In this document: one piece after another, positions 27,545 to 35,812 of the stretch
Numbering within the stretch: the first letter of the stretch is position 1
Layout: each line of letters starts with the position of its first letter
Source: Bacteroidales bacterium
Lineage (GTDB): Bacteria; Bacteroidota; Bacteroidia; Bacteroidales; UBA1715
Direction: 5' to 3'
NCBI GenBank assembly: GCA_016714605.1
Contig: JADKDL010000001.1
Coordinates: 186,001 to 250,000 of the forward strand
DNA: 64,000 nucleotides
Notes under the pieces: generated by a model
Told to the model about the DNA's origin: nothing
The model's database searches: none
The model's input: only the letters and a program-made list of their open reading frames with translations
Program-made: the position numbers and the translations under genes

Positions 27545-28138
27545 ATGAATATGAACACACTATACTCAACATCAAGAATGCCAATAGCAGAAGTAACCAA
27601 ATATGGTAATTTCAAAGCCTTCTTTAGCAGATTACAGATGCCTGTAGTCGTACCATTTTTCTTTATGTTTCTTTTTGGAGTAAATGCTGCTTTCTCGCAA
27701 AGTGCAATTACCATTACTTCAAATAATGAAAATGTACGCTTCTGTGTTTTTTTTGATGAACAGCAGATGCACAATTTTTTTGAAACCAGAGTAGATATAA
27801 ACAATGTACCTGCCGGATACAAATATGTTAGAATTGTGTTTGAATCAGACTCAGTATCTGATGTTTATAAGAACATTATGTTTACAGCCGCACAACGTAA
27901 GACGTTTTTAGTAAAAGAAAAACCCGAAGCGCGTAGAGAACTGAGCGAGAAAAGTAGAAATTTAGGTGAAAAAAATAATATTGGCGAACATGATTCTACT
28001 TATAATTATCTAGTAGATTTGTTTTATATAGAACAAGAAAAAAAAGAGGCGTTTAGTGCAGAAAGTCAGGAATTGGAAGTATCAACCGATAATTCGTTGT
28101 CTACTTCTATTTTACCGATGAACAAGAAAAAAAAATAA
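27545..28138 (+). CDS. Small exported protein, function unknown
   Basis: 197 residues. Unusually, the hydrophobic signal (VVVPFFFMFLFGVNAAFSQS) begins about 33 residues in, after a basic leader, so the real start may be the ATG encoding MPVVVPFFF near 27638. The mature part is short, with a beta-rich first half (ITITSNNENVRFCVFFDEQQ; VPAGYKYVRIVFESD) resembling DUF4476-type leader domains, and a highly charged C-terminal half ending MNKKKK. Same strand as the preceding gene. Confidence 0.65.
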   Translation: MNMNTLYSTSRMPIAEVTKYGNFKAFFSRLQMPVVVPFFFMFLFGVNAAFSQSAITITSNNENVRFCVFFDEQQMHNFFETRVDINNVPAGYKYVRIVFESDSVSDVYKNIMFTAAQRKTFLVKEKPEARRELSEKSRNLGEKNNIGEHDSTYNYLVDLFYIEQEKKEAFSAESQELEVSTDNSLSTSILPMNKKKK

Positions 28139-28264
28139 TTTTCATATATCAAAGAATTTATTTTTGTTAATTTAAATTTTTCTATTTAACTTTATAAATA
28201 TTAGACTGGTACAAACTAAGGGGCAGTTTATAAAATAGCAGGCTTAATCGGATTTCTTTCTGAA

Positions 28265-28367
28265 TTGGTGTTGATAGTATCAAAAGTACATTTGTAGTAG
28301 ATGTCTATATAAATGTGCTGATATAGAGTTGTTTGGTTTGGAAATGTAATCTTAGAAAGTACATTTG
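28265..28367 (+). promoter_or_regulatory. Tandem promoters of the HU gene
   Basis: P1: TTG 28265-28267, 19-nt spacer, TACATTTG 28287-28294. P2: TTTG 28337-28340, 19-nt spacer, TACATTTG 28360-28367. The two -7 boxes are identical and preceded by AAG in both. Start sites would be near 28300 and 28373, giving leaders of about 110 and 38 nt. The rest of the 28139-28410 gap shows nothing else. Confidence 0.7.
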
Positions 28368-28410
28368 TATGACTTTATTAAACATTTATTAATCCCAAAA
28401 ATAGATTATC

Positions 28411-28683
28411 ATGAACAAAGCACAATTAATCGATTCAATCGCAGAGCAATCAGGATTAACTAAAGCTGACTCAAAGAAAGCACTTGAAGCATTCGTAAGT
28501 AGTATTGGCACTTCACTTAAAAGCGGAGACAAAATTGCACTAGTTGGATTTGGTTCTTTTGCAGTAACGCAAAGACCTGCAAGAACCGGCAGAAATCCTC
28601 AATCAGGTAAAGAAATACAAATACCTGCAAAAAAAATTGTTAAGTTTAAACCAGGAAGCGAACTTGGTGAAGCTGTAAATTAA
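28411..28683 (+). CDS. hup: HU-family DNA-binding protein
   Basis: 90 residues, exactly the usual HU length. Helical N-terminal half (MNKAQLIDSIAEQSGLTKAD), then KIALVGFGSFAVTQRPARTG, the beta-arm segment RNPQSGKEIQIPAKKIVKF with the conserved Pro/Arg tip, and FKPGSELGEAVN. It bends and compacts DNA as a dimer. Two strong promoters and a terminator show an abundant monocistronic transcript. Confidence 0.97.
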   Translation: MNKAQLIDSIAEQSGLTKADSKKALEAFVSSIGTSLKSGDKIALVGFGSFAVTQRPARTGRNPQSGKEIQIPAKKIVKFKPGSELGEAVN

Positions 28684-28690
28684 AAAAAAA

Positions 28691-28712
28691 GGGAGTTTAG
28701 CTCCCTTTTTTT
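28691..28712 (+). terminator. Rho-independent terminator after HU
   Basis: GGGAG (28691-28695), 5-nt loop, CTCCC (28701-28705), T7; extended by A-runs pairing with T-runs to a 10-bp stem. It starts about 8 nt after the stop codon. Confidence 0.9.
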
Positions 28713-28949
28713 ATTTCCTATCCTCAAAAATTTCACATTCCCTTAACATTGAATTTGAACGTTTGAACTACTTTCGCTAAAGTTTTCATAATTTTTATGT
28801 TATCTAATTAGAATTAGCAAAATCATTATTCCTGTTAGATAGACGCACTCATAAGCAGCATAACATAGTTTTAGTTAACAATCAATGAGTTAATTATAAA
28901 TATTAATTTGAAAACAAAATAAAGAAGAGAAATTAAATATTCAATTTTC

Positions 28950-30041
28950 ATGCTTAAAACCTTATCTCACAAAAAAATAGCCATACTTATAAGTATTGTA
29001 TCTGCAATAATAAATATTCTGTTTATTAATTTTTATATGAATTTTTATGAGCAGAGTCCGTTTCTTTATCAGTTATTGATAGCGATGGCTGTCTTTTTAA
29101 TAACTTATATAATAAGTTATTACGCAATAAAAAATTATATTGTATTAAAAATTACACCTATATACAAAACCATCCAAACAACCCAATTGAACAAAACTCA
29201 AAAACTTTCATTTGAAAATACAGAAAACATGAATATTCTGGAAAAGACAAATGAAGAAGTTCAAGAATGGGCCAAAAAGAAAACAAATGAAATTGAAGAA
29301 CTGAAGCGACTTGAAAAATACAGAAAAGAATATATTGGCAATGTTTCTCATGAATTGAAAACTCCAATTTTTAGTATTCAAGGATATATTCTCACTCTTT
29401 TAGATGGAGGTATTGACGACCCTGATATTAACAGAAAATATCTTGAACGTGCCGATAAAGCTATAAATAGAATGATATCTATAATAAAAGATTTGGAAGC
29501 AATATCCAGATTAGAATCGGGCGAATTGGTGTTGCAACATGAAATATTTGATATAAAGATGTTATTTGCCGAAATATTTGAAGCACAGGAAATATTGGCA
29601 AAAGAAAAACAGATATCGCTTGTATTCAACAAGGAATCAGACACTTCAAATTATGTACATGCCGACAGAAAACGAATAAGTCAGGTTATTTCAAATCTTA
29701 TAGTAAACTCCATAAAATACGGTAAAGTTGGTGGAGTTACCAAAGTTGGTTTCTACGACATGGACAGCTTTATACTAGTCGAAATTAAAGACAATGGCAT
29801 AGGTATGGAAGAGTCTCATTTGCCTAGAATATTTGAGAGATTCTACAGAGTAGATAAAAGTCGCTCTCGAGAACAGGGAGGAACCGGTCTAGGACTCTCA
29901 ATTGTAAAACACATAATAGAAGGTCACAAACAAACTATTAACGTGAAAAGTAAGCCCAATGAAGGCACATCATTTACCTTTACTTTAGATAAAGCCATGC
30001 CTAAATCCAAAATTAAATTGGCTACCTCATTTTTAGATTAA
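28950..30041 (+). CDS. PhoR-like sensor histidine kinase
   Basis: 363 residues. Two membrane spans (about 10-32 and 40-62) with only a very short periplasmic loop, then a coiled linker. HisKA: YIGNVSHELKTPIFSIQGY with the phospho-acceptor His near residue 134. HATPase: N-box NLIVNSIKYGK (~250), G1 DNGIGM (~281), F-box IFERFYRVDKS, G2 GGTGLGLSIVKHII. The F-box/HisKA wording is that of the PhoR branch. The tiny loop makes direct sensing of an external ligand unlikely. A response regulator gene follows after 275 nt, presumably its partner. Confidence 0.93.
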   Translation: MLKTLSHKKIAILISIVSAIINILFINFYMNFYEQSPFLYQLLIAMAVFLITYIISYYAIKNYIVLKITPIYKTIQTTQLNKTQKLSFENTENMNILEKTNEEVQEWAKKKTNEIEELKRLEKYRKEYIGNVSHELKTPIFSIQGYILTLLDGGIDDPDINRKYLERADKAINRMISIIKDLEAISRLESGELVLQHEIFDIKMLFAEIFEAQEILAKEKQISLVFNKESDTSNYVHADRKRISQVISNLIVNSIKYGKVGGVTKVGFYDMDSFILVEIKDNGIGMEESHLPRIFERFYRVDKSRSREQGGTGLGLSIVKHIIEGHKQTINVKSKPNEGTSFTFTLDKAMPKSKIKLATSFLD

Positions 30042-30316
30042 TTTCTTAATCATTATTTAATTTAATAGTATCAATTATTACTTCCAAAAAGCTTATTTTT
30101 GTAAATAGGAATAGTTGCTTTATTGTACTTTTTTATCAATGTATGTATAAATCAACAATACTCATTAAGAAAACTATTTGCTGAAGAATATTTATATGAT
30201 TTATTATTTTTGAAGTATGCCTAGGAAAATGATTATTAGTAAATCTAGGTTTCATAAGGCATAATTTCTGAAATGAATGTTTTAAACGACTCTTTATAAG
30301 AACTTAAGATAAACAA

Positions 30317-31011
30317 ATGACAAATAAAGATATAAATATACTTATAGTAGATGATGAGGAAGATATTCTTGAATTTTTAAGTTACAATTTAAAAAAGGAA
30401 GATTTTACGGTTTATACTGCTCAAAACGGAAAAGATGCTATAAAAAGAGCTTCAGAAATAAAACCCGATTTAATACTTCTAGATGTCATGATGCCCGAAA
30501 TGGATGGCATAGAAACCTGCGAAGAAATACGTCAAATACCCGAATGCAAAAATTCTGTAATAGCCTTTCTTACTGCCCGTAGCGAAGATTATTCAGAGAT
30601 AGCCGGTTTCAAAGCCGGTGCCGACGATTATATTGCTAAACCCATAAGACCAAAAGTACTTATAGCAAGAATTCATGCTCTCCTTAAAAGAGTTGAAATT
30701 GAAAAGGCTACAACCTTAAGCACTAGCATTATTCATATAGACGACATATTTATTGATAAAAAAAACATCTAGTAATTTTTGAAGAAACAGAAATGTATTT
30801 GCCCAATAAAGAGTTCAAACTTCTGGTTTTATTAGCTTCAAAACCCGAACGGTTATTTACTAGAGACGAAATCTACAACAGTATTTGGGGTAGCGAAGTT
30901 ATTGTTGGCGATAGAACTATAGATGTGCATATAAGAAAGCTAAGAGAAAAATTGGGAAATAAATACATCCAGACCATTAAAGGAATAGGATATAAATTTA
31001 CAAACAAATAA
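30317..31011 (+). CDS. PhoB/OmpR-family response regulator, frameshifted in an A8 tract
   Basis: REC domain in the first frame: NILIVDDEEDILEFL, acceptor Asp55 in LLDVMMPEMDG, Thr in FLTAR, Lys in IAKPIRP. The winged-helix output (LPNKEFKLLVLLASKPERLF ... RTIDVHIRKLREKLG, IKGIGYKF) is in another frame. One more A in the A8 run 30758-30765 would give IDKKKHLVIFEETEMYLP and a 231-residue protein, the normal OmpR/PhoB length. Probably the partner of the kinase at 28950. As the sequence stands, the regulator lacks DNA-binding; either sequencing error or slippage rescues it, or it is inactive. Confidence 0.9.
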
Positions 31012-31032
31012 CAATTCTATAAATCTATAAAC

Positions 31033-31692
31033 ATGAGTTTTCTTAAAGCCTGTATTTTCGATTTAGATGGTGTAATTGTAGATACTGCAAAATTCCATTT
31101 TTTGGCATGGAAAAAAATTTCAAATGATCTTGGTTTCGATATAGATCATCATTTTGATGAAAAGATAAAAGGAGTAGGTCGTAGCAGATGTGTAGACATA
31201 TTGCTGGAACACGGAAAAATTGAAAAATCTGAACAAGATAAAATTCAAATTGCAGATGAAAAAAATGCGCTTTTTTTAGAATATGTTTCTACTATAACAG
31301 AAGCAGATATTTTACCTGGAGTAAGCAATTTTCTACAGCAACTCGATGACAATAACATACCTTTTGCCCTTGGTTCTGCTAGTAAAAATGCTCCATTAAT
31401 ACTCAGAAAAATAGGTCTCTACGATAGATTTAAAGTCATTATAGACGGTAATGTAATATCTAAAGCAAAACCAAATCCGGAAGTGTTTTTGAGAGGAGCC
31501 CAAGAAATGAATATATTGCCTCAAGATTGTGTTGTTTTTGAAGATGCCGTAAATGGGGTTGAAGCCGCTAAAAATGGAGGTTTTTACTGTGTGGGAGTAG
31601 GGCAGAAAGAAATTCTCTCAACTGCCGATATTTGTATCGAATCATTCACTGAACTCTCTACTTGGCAATCTTTTAACATGCTATTGAAATAG
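31033..31692 (+). CDS. pgmB: Beta-phosphoglucomutase (HAD superfamily)
   Basis: 219 residues. HAD motif I FDLDGVIVDTAKFHFLAWKK with nucleophile Asp10 and acid/base Asp12, motif II Ser in LGSASKNAP, motif III Lys in KAKPNPEVFL, motif IV FEDAVNGVEAA. The cap-domain VGRSRCVDILLEHG and the DTAKFHF string separate pgmB from general phosphoglycolate phosphatases. It interconverts beta-glucose 1-phosphate and glucose 6-phosphate, normally after maltose or trehalose phosphorylase; no phosphorylase gene is nearby. 22 nt after the response regulator gene, so perhaps co-transcribed. Confidence 0.92.
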   Translation: MSFLKACIFDLDGVIVDTAKFHFLAWKKISNDLGFDIDHHFDEKIKGVGRSRCVDILLEHGKIEKSEQDKIQIADEKNALFLEYVSTITEADILPGVSNFLQQLDDNNIPFALGSASKNAPLILRKIGLYDRFKVIIDGNVISKAKPNPEVFLRGAQEMNILPQDCVVFEDAVNGVEAAKNGGFYCVGVGQKEILSTADICIESFTELSTWQSFNMLLK

Positions 31693-31759
31693 TTATAGTT
31701 TTATAGTGTTTTACTCAGTTAGGCATAGTCTGTTCCTATGTTGAATATGTTTTTATTTA

Positions 31760-31875
31760 CTACACCCATACTTTGATTCGACACTGTAGAGAAAATTCAT
31801 GAATTCTCTTTACACAGCAAAATGGCAGTTTATCGCAAATTCTGTAATTCACCGCATTGCAGAATATTGTCTGAA
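31760..31875 (+). repeat. Family C repeat, partial copy (C3)
   Basis: Matches the last ~120 bp of the longer copies at 33392-33682 and 50320-50611, beginning ACACCCATACTTTGATT and including palindrome P (31786-31813) and CGCAAATTCTGTAATTCACC. The rest of the 31693-32012 gap is AT-rich and contains a CTTCAAATCTCCACATTTTC motif (about 31979-32010) shared with 34590-34620. Confidence 0.75.
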
Positions 31876-32012
31876 CCACTGATTTATGTGATTATTATGA
31901 CTTGCATGATGTTTTTTTAACACAAAACAGGCTTATTCCAGTTTTCTGATGTGCTACTATAATTTTAATTTTCATATCTTCAAATCTCCACATTTTCAAA
32001 TTTTCAAATTAA

Positions 32013-32794
32013 CACCGCTAATTTGGGTTTGCAACCCAAATTATTGAATTAAAGCATTTTACTAATAAAGAAGGGCTTGTAGCCCGGCAAAATAAACGGT
32101 ATAAATAATTCAGAGGGAATACTTATATTTGTTTTATGGGTACAAAAGGTACAACAAGTTATAAGATAGGCGACCAAAACGCATTGCATTACATAACTAT
32201 TGCTGTGGTAGAATGGCTTGATATATTTACAAGGCGTAATTACAAAGATATAATTATTGAAAGTCTTGCATATTGCCGTAAAGATAAAGGTTTAGAATTA
32301 TTTGGATATGTAATAATGACCAATCATATACATTTAATATGTCGAGCAAAAGAAGGTTTTGAATTATCTGATATTTTGAGAGATTTTAAACGACACACAG
32401 CAAAATATATCATAAAAGAAATACAGGAAAATTCACAGGAGAGCCGCAGGGATTGGCTTTTAGAAATACTACAAAATGCAGGAGATAAAAATAGTAAAAA
32501 TAAAACTTACCAGTTTTGGCGACAAGACAATCATCCAATAGTATTGTACAAACCCGAAACAATACAACAGAAATTGAAATACATACATTTCAATCCTGTA
32601 GAGGATGGTTATGTGGCAAATCCAGAGGATTATATATATAGCAGCGCAAGAAATTTTGCTGCTATAGAAAATATTTTAGAAATTGACTATATTTGAGTTG
32701 TAGAATTTAGTTTATACGTTTTATTGCCGTGCTACAAGCACTACTTTAGTAAAAAAATGAAAGCGTTTGGGTTGCAAACCCAAACGAGCGGGGA
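32013..32794 (+). mobile_element. RAYT-1 element (transposase gene with terminal hairpins)
   Basis: About 780 bp. Left end CACCGCTAATTTGGG with a perfect hairpin (TTTGGGTT-TGC-AACCCAAA), then a second hairpin GGGCT-TGT-AGCCC. Right end mirrors this: GTGCT-ACA-AGCAC, then GTTTGGGTT/AACCCAAAC, ending CCCAAACGAGCGGGG. The outer 15 nt of the two ends are inverted copies at 12 of 15 positions. Deleted copies of this element occur at 49049-49318 and 52619-52927, and end fragments near 44876-44946 and 48386-48545. Confidence 0.85.
32136..32696 (+). CDS. REP-associated tyrosine transposase (IS200-like Y1), RAYT-1
   Basis: 186 residues, Y1/HUH transposase fold. HUH motif in YVIMTNHIHLICRAKEG (about residues 58-75), a basic segment LRDFKRHTAKYI, and the C-terminal KLKYIHFNPVEDGYVANPEDY with the region expected to hold the catalytic Tyr, then YIYSSARNF. 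By family it nicks single-stranded DNA at REP hairpins and forms a 5'-phosphotyrosine link. Lies inside matching terminal hairpins, so it is probably the source of the family A repeats in this window. No frameshift; it could be active. Confidence 0.93.
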   Translation: MGTKGTTSYKIGDQNALHYITIAVVEWLDIFTRRNYKDIIIESLAYCRKDKGLELFGYVIMTNHIHLICRAKEGFELSDILRDFKRHTAKYIIKEIQENSQESRRDWLLEILQNAGDKNSKNKTYQFWRQDNHPIVLYKPETIQQKLKYIHFNPVEDGYVANPEDYIYSSARNFAAIENILEIDYI

Positions 32795-32896
32795 GGTCCA
32801 TACGGCATAGTTCTTTCCGTTGGATTAACTGTAATAGATTCTTATGGAGGGTTTGATTTTATTTATAATAGTTTTGATACTACAGATAGGTTCTAA
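32795..32896 (+). pseudogene. 3' remnant of a gene cut at the RAYT-1 right end
   Basis: An open frame leads out of the element end and reads GPYGIVLSVGLTVIDSYGGF then DFIYNSFDTTDRF to a TAA at 32894-32896. The Gly-rich hydrophobic text resembles the C-terminal tips of Bacteroidota RHS/YD-repeat polymorphic toxins, but this is only an impression. No start codon or upstream body remains. A small membrane-protein gene follows 14 nt later, as an immunity gene would. Confidence 0.45.
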
Positions 32897-32910
32897 ATTA
32901 ATAATTAAAT

Positions 32911-33321
32911 ATGTTTAAAATGAATATTTACACTTATATCTATTTCTGTTTCTATGATACATTTCTTAGATTAAGAAAAAATGATATTCCTGCAACAAAT
33001 GGAATCCATATGATGTCGCTACTATTGGGAATGAATACAATGATACTTTTTCTTGCACTAGATATAAAATTTATGCATTTATTTTATAATGTATTAAAAA
33101 TTGGAAAATATGGAGGAGGTTTATTTATTGTCTTTTTTTATGTTTTAAATTTTTTTTTATTGTACTATAATAAAAAATATGAAAAAATTTATCAGGAGTA
33201 CCATGGAAAGTATAAACATCAAAAAGCTATTAGTATAATAGTTTCAATAGTTTTATCTATTGAGGCTTTTGGGGGTTTTATTTTTTATTTTATTATTCGT
33301 TATCCAGAAAAATTTTTTTAA
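32911..33321 (+). CDS. Small multi-pass membrane protein, function unknown
   Basis: 136 residues with three likely membrane spans (about 35-55, 68-90, 110-132) and a central charged loop NKKYEKIYQEYHGKYKHQKA. The N-terminus FCFYDTFLRLRKNDIPATNG is cytosolic-looking. Position just after the gene remnant suggests it could be its immunity or partner protein, an inference from order only. Alternative start at 32920. It ends where repeats D and C begin. Confidence 0.65.
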   Translation: MFKMNIYTYIYFCFYDTFLRLRKNDIPATNGIHMMSLLLGMNTMILFLALDIKFMHLFYNVLKIGKYGGGLFIVFFYVLNFFLLYYNKKYEKIYQEYHGKYKHQKAISIIVSIVLSIEAFGGFIFYFIIRYPEKFF

Positions 33322-33335
33322 TAATATTCCTTGTT

Positions 33336-33383
33336 AGGCGAAGCGTCCTCGCTTCGTCGCAGCTATCAAGGCCTCTGGCCTGT
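33336..33383 (+). repeat. Family D repeat, copy 2
   Basis: AGGCGAAGCG-TCCTCG-CTTCGTCGCAGCT then TCAAGGCCTCTGGCCTGT; about 39 of 48 positions match copy 1 at 7123-7170. Both arms are self-complementary (GCGAAGCG/CGCTTCGTC and AGGCC/GGCCT), so two small hairpins can form. Base changes within the hairpins of the two copies tend to keep pairing. Confidence 0.7.
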
Positions 33384-33391
33384 TAATAAAA

Positions 33392-33682
33392 ATGTCTGAA
33401 CCTTGATTTATAGGATTTATAGATTAACAGGATTTTTTTGGAAAACGTCAGTGAATTCACTGGCGTTTTTTTATTCTAGGTTGGTTTATCTTAGGTTAAT
33501 TGGTTGCTTTTTGAATCCTTATCGGCATTACAATAATTTTCTGTTTAATTCATTATCTACGAAGATTTTAGGGCTACGCCCATACTTTGATTTGTCGCTG
33601 TAGAGAAAATTCATGAATTTTCTTTACAACGCAAAATGGTAGTTTATTGCAAATTCTGTCATTCACCGCCTTGCACAGCATC
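33392..33682 (+). repeat. Family C repeat, full copy (C1)
   Basis: About 290 bp, matched along its whole length by the opposite-strand copy 50320-50611. Contents in order: a GTCTGAA..GGATTTATAGGATT motif, a terminator-like hairpin with T-run (33444-33472), an AT-rich spacer, a CATACTTTGATTTG motif, palindrome P (33600-33627), and AAATTCTGTCATTCACC. A 66-codon frame at 33403-33603 is not conserved in C2 and is not a gene. Confidence 0.85.
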
Positions 33683-33683
33683 T

Positions 33684-33707
33684 CCCCCGTTCGGCTTAGG
33701 CTGTGCC
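33684..33707 (+). repeat. Solo REP of the RAYT-2 family
   Basis: CCCCCGTTCGGCTTAGGCTG followed by TGCC is identical to the first 24 nt of the RAYT-2 terminal repeat 62 bp further on. It then diverges into CATAGCCATCAGG. A lone REP next to its element is typical of RAYT systems. Confidence 0.8.
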
Positions 33708-33768
33708 CATAGCCATCAGGTTAAGAAAAAAGTGTAGTAATAATATGGGGCATATGATTCAATTTGTG

Positions 33769-34520
33769 CCCCCGTTCGGCTTAGGCTGTGCCTAAGTCGA
33801 ATGTATTTTTATAGGCTTTTGCCTATAAAATAAAATAGAATAGTAATATAAAAAAATGTAATTAAAATTGTTATTTTGTGAGCATAAAAGCAATCGCAAA
33901 TGTCAACAGGTTATAAAATAACAGAAAGTGATGGTTTATATTTTCTAACCTTTCAAATAGTAGGTTGTGTAGATCTTTTTACAAGAAAAGTTTATAGAGA
34001 TATTGTAATAGAAAGCTTTAAGTACTGTCATAAAAACAAAGGATTTGAGTTGTATGCTTATGTAATTATGTCAAATCATATTCATCTCTTGGCACGAAGC
34101 CAAACAGGCGATTTAAGTGGCATAATAAGAGATTTTAAGAATCATACGAGTAAGAATTTTCTTGAAGTTTTGAACGATACAATAGAAAGTCGTAGAGATT
34201 GGATGAGAATGGTATTTGAGTATCATGGCAGGTTTAAAAACAAGCAAACGTTTCAGATATGGACACATGAAAATCATGCAGAGCTTGTATATAGTCAAAA
34301 ATTTATAGAGCAAAAGATAGAATACATTCACAATAATCCGGTTAGAGCAGGAATTGTAGAAAATCCGGAAGATTATCTGTATTCAAGTGCAAGAAATTAT
34401 GCAGATTTAGATAGTGTAATAGAAATCTTTAAGGCTGAGATTTTATGGAAAACTATTTAAAAGAAAGGCAAAGCCTTTTAAGATATAAACGACTTAGGCA
34501 CAGCCTAAGCCGAACGGGGG
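33769..34520 (+). mobile_element. RAYT-2 element with perfect 31-bp inverted terminal repeats
   Basis: Ends 33769-33799 and 34490-34520 are exact reverse complements over 31 bp. Each repeat is itself a hairpin (GGCTTAGGC-TGT-GCCTAAG). Inside each end lies a second hairpin: TTTATAGGC-TTTT-GCCTATAAA at about 33809-33831 and AAAGGC-AAA-GCCTTT near 34464-34479. The transposase fills the rest. Confidence 0.9.
33900..34460 (+). CDS. REP-associated tyrosine transposase (IS200-like Y1), RAYT-2
   Basis: 186 residues, same length and fold as RAYT-1 but clearly diverged. HUH motif in YVIMSNHIHLLARSQTG, basic LSGIIRDFKNHTSKNF, C-terminal YIHNNPVRAGIVENPEDYLY then SSARNY. Its element ends (CGGCTTAGGC type) share nothing obvious with those of RAYT-1 (TTTGGGTT type), so the two enzymes should recognise different hairpins. 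Intact frame, preceded by an A/T-rich leader within the element. Confidence 0.93.
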   Translation: MSTGYKITESDGLYFLTFQIVGCVDLFTRKVYRDIVIESFKYCHKNKGFELYAYVIMSNHIHLLARSQTGDLSGIIRDFKNHTSKNFLEVLNDTIESRRDWMRMVFEYHGRFKNKQTFQIWTHENHAELVYSQKFIEQKIEYIHNNPVRAGIVENPEDYLYSSARNYADLDSVIEIFKAEILWKTI

Positions 34521-34610
34521 CTTATAAATTAGACAATTAGCATTAAATAATTGTCTGAACGACCGTTTTTATGATTTGCATGATTAATTTTCAAATCTCC
34601 ACATTTTCAA

Positions 34611-34650
34611 ATTTTCAAATTGTCTTATTTTCAAATTGTCTTATTTTCAA
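34611..34650 (+). repeat. Short tandem repeat (16-bp unit, 2.5 copies)
   Basis: ATTTTCAAATTGTCTT at 34611-34626 and 34627-34642, then a partial third unit. It follows the CTCCACATTTTCAAA motif that also occurs at about 31987-32010. Confidence 0.8.
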
Positions 34651-34689
34651 TTTAATCGTATCTTTGTCAGGAAGAATTAAATAAAAGCT

Positions 34690-35661
34690 ATGCCATCAAC
34701 CCACATCCGTTTCGACTGGGCAATAAAACGCCTCTTACGTCAGAAAGCCAACTTCGGTATTCTGGAAGGCTTCCTTTCAGAACTGCTCAAGCAAGATGTG
34801 CTTATAAAAGAAATATTAGAAAGCGAAAGTAATCAGGAAAGTGAGCATGAGAAATTCAACCGTGTAGATATACTCGCAAGTCTCGATGGTGGCGAACTGG
34901 TAATCATAGAAGTTCAAAACGAACGTGAACACGATTATTTTCATAGAATGAATTTTTCGCAAGCAAAACTCATTACACAATATTTGCCAGTAGGCAATAG
35001 ATATAAAAACGTAAAAAGAATCATATCGGTAAACATAGTTTATTTTGAGCTTGGCCAAGGTCAAGATTATGTATATGAAGGACATACCGATTTCGTAGGA
35101 ATACATTCCAAAGATACACTCAGCCTGAGTGGTTCGCAGAGAAAGTTATTCCCCGACCTCAAAACCGTTTCAGAGATATTTGCACAATACTTTATCATAA
35201 AAGTAAACGTCTTCAACGATATAGCCAAAGACAGTCTTGACGAATGGATTTACTTTCTGAAAAACAGCGAGATAAAAGACAGTTTCAGAGCAAAAGGTCT
35301 GCAAGAAGCCAAAGAAAAAATGCGACAAGACAACCTTGAAGGCATAGAAAAAGTTGCTTATGAGCAATTTATAAAATAACAACGCATCAAAGAAGCCGAA
35401 ATAGAAAGTGCTACGATAGATATAGAACTGAAATTTCAGAAAAAAATAGATGAAATTTCAGCAGAAAAAGAAGCTGCTATAAAAAAAGAAGCAGAAGCAA
35501 AGGAAAATGAAGCCAAGGCAATTTTAGATAAAGAAGCGGCACTTGCAAAAATTACCAATTTGGTACTCAATCTGCATGCTAATAATTTATCAAAAGAAAA
35601 TATTTCAGCAATGACCGGATTAAGTATAGCAGAAGTTGAATCTATTTTACAAAGCAAATAA
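34690..35661 (+). pseudogene. Rpn/PD-(D/E)XK transposase-like nuclease with in-frame stop
   Basis: The first 229 codons (to TAA at 35377-35379) show the Rpn/PDDEXK_2 pattern: FDWAIKRLLRQKANFGILEG, FNRVDILASLDGGELVIIEV with the D and ExQ catalytic core, REHDYFHRMNFSQAKLITQY and DEWIYFLKNSEI. The same frame continues after TAA for 94 codons with KEAEAKENEAKAILDKEAAL and GLSIAEVESILQSK, the normal coiled C-terminus and the small helix that ends this family. So a single nonsense codon splits an otherwise complete gene of ~323 codons. The nuclease domain alone could still be made. These proteins promote DNA cleavage and recombination. Confidence 0.85.
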
Positions 35662-35744
35662 ATCTGCAATTTTTTGACTAATAATGAAAAAACAACATCT
35701 TAATAAGATGATTTTAAGAAAATAAAAAAAAAATCGTATTATAC

Positions 35745-35776
35745 TTGACTTATCGTATGAAAGTATATTATTTTTG
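35745..35776 (+). promoter_or_regulatory. proA promoter
   Basis: TTG 35745-35747, 21-nt spacer, TATTTTTG 35769-35776. Start site near 35782, leader about 30 nt. Confidence 0.6.
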
Positions 35777-35812
35777 CCTCTATTTTTTCATTAACATAAC
35801 TGTTTTACTTCT

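Noticed and set aside
33403..33603. 66-codon frame inside repeat C1
   Set aside because: The matching stretch of C2 does not keep this frame, and no start context or family match exists.
34611..34650. CRISPR-like direct repeat
   Set aside because: The units are contiguous tandem copies without spacers and there are no cas genes.
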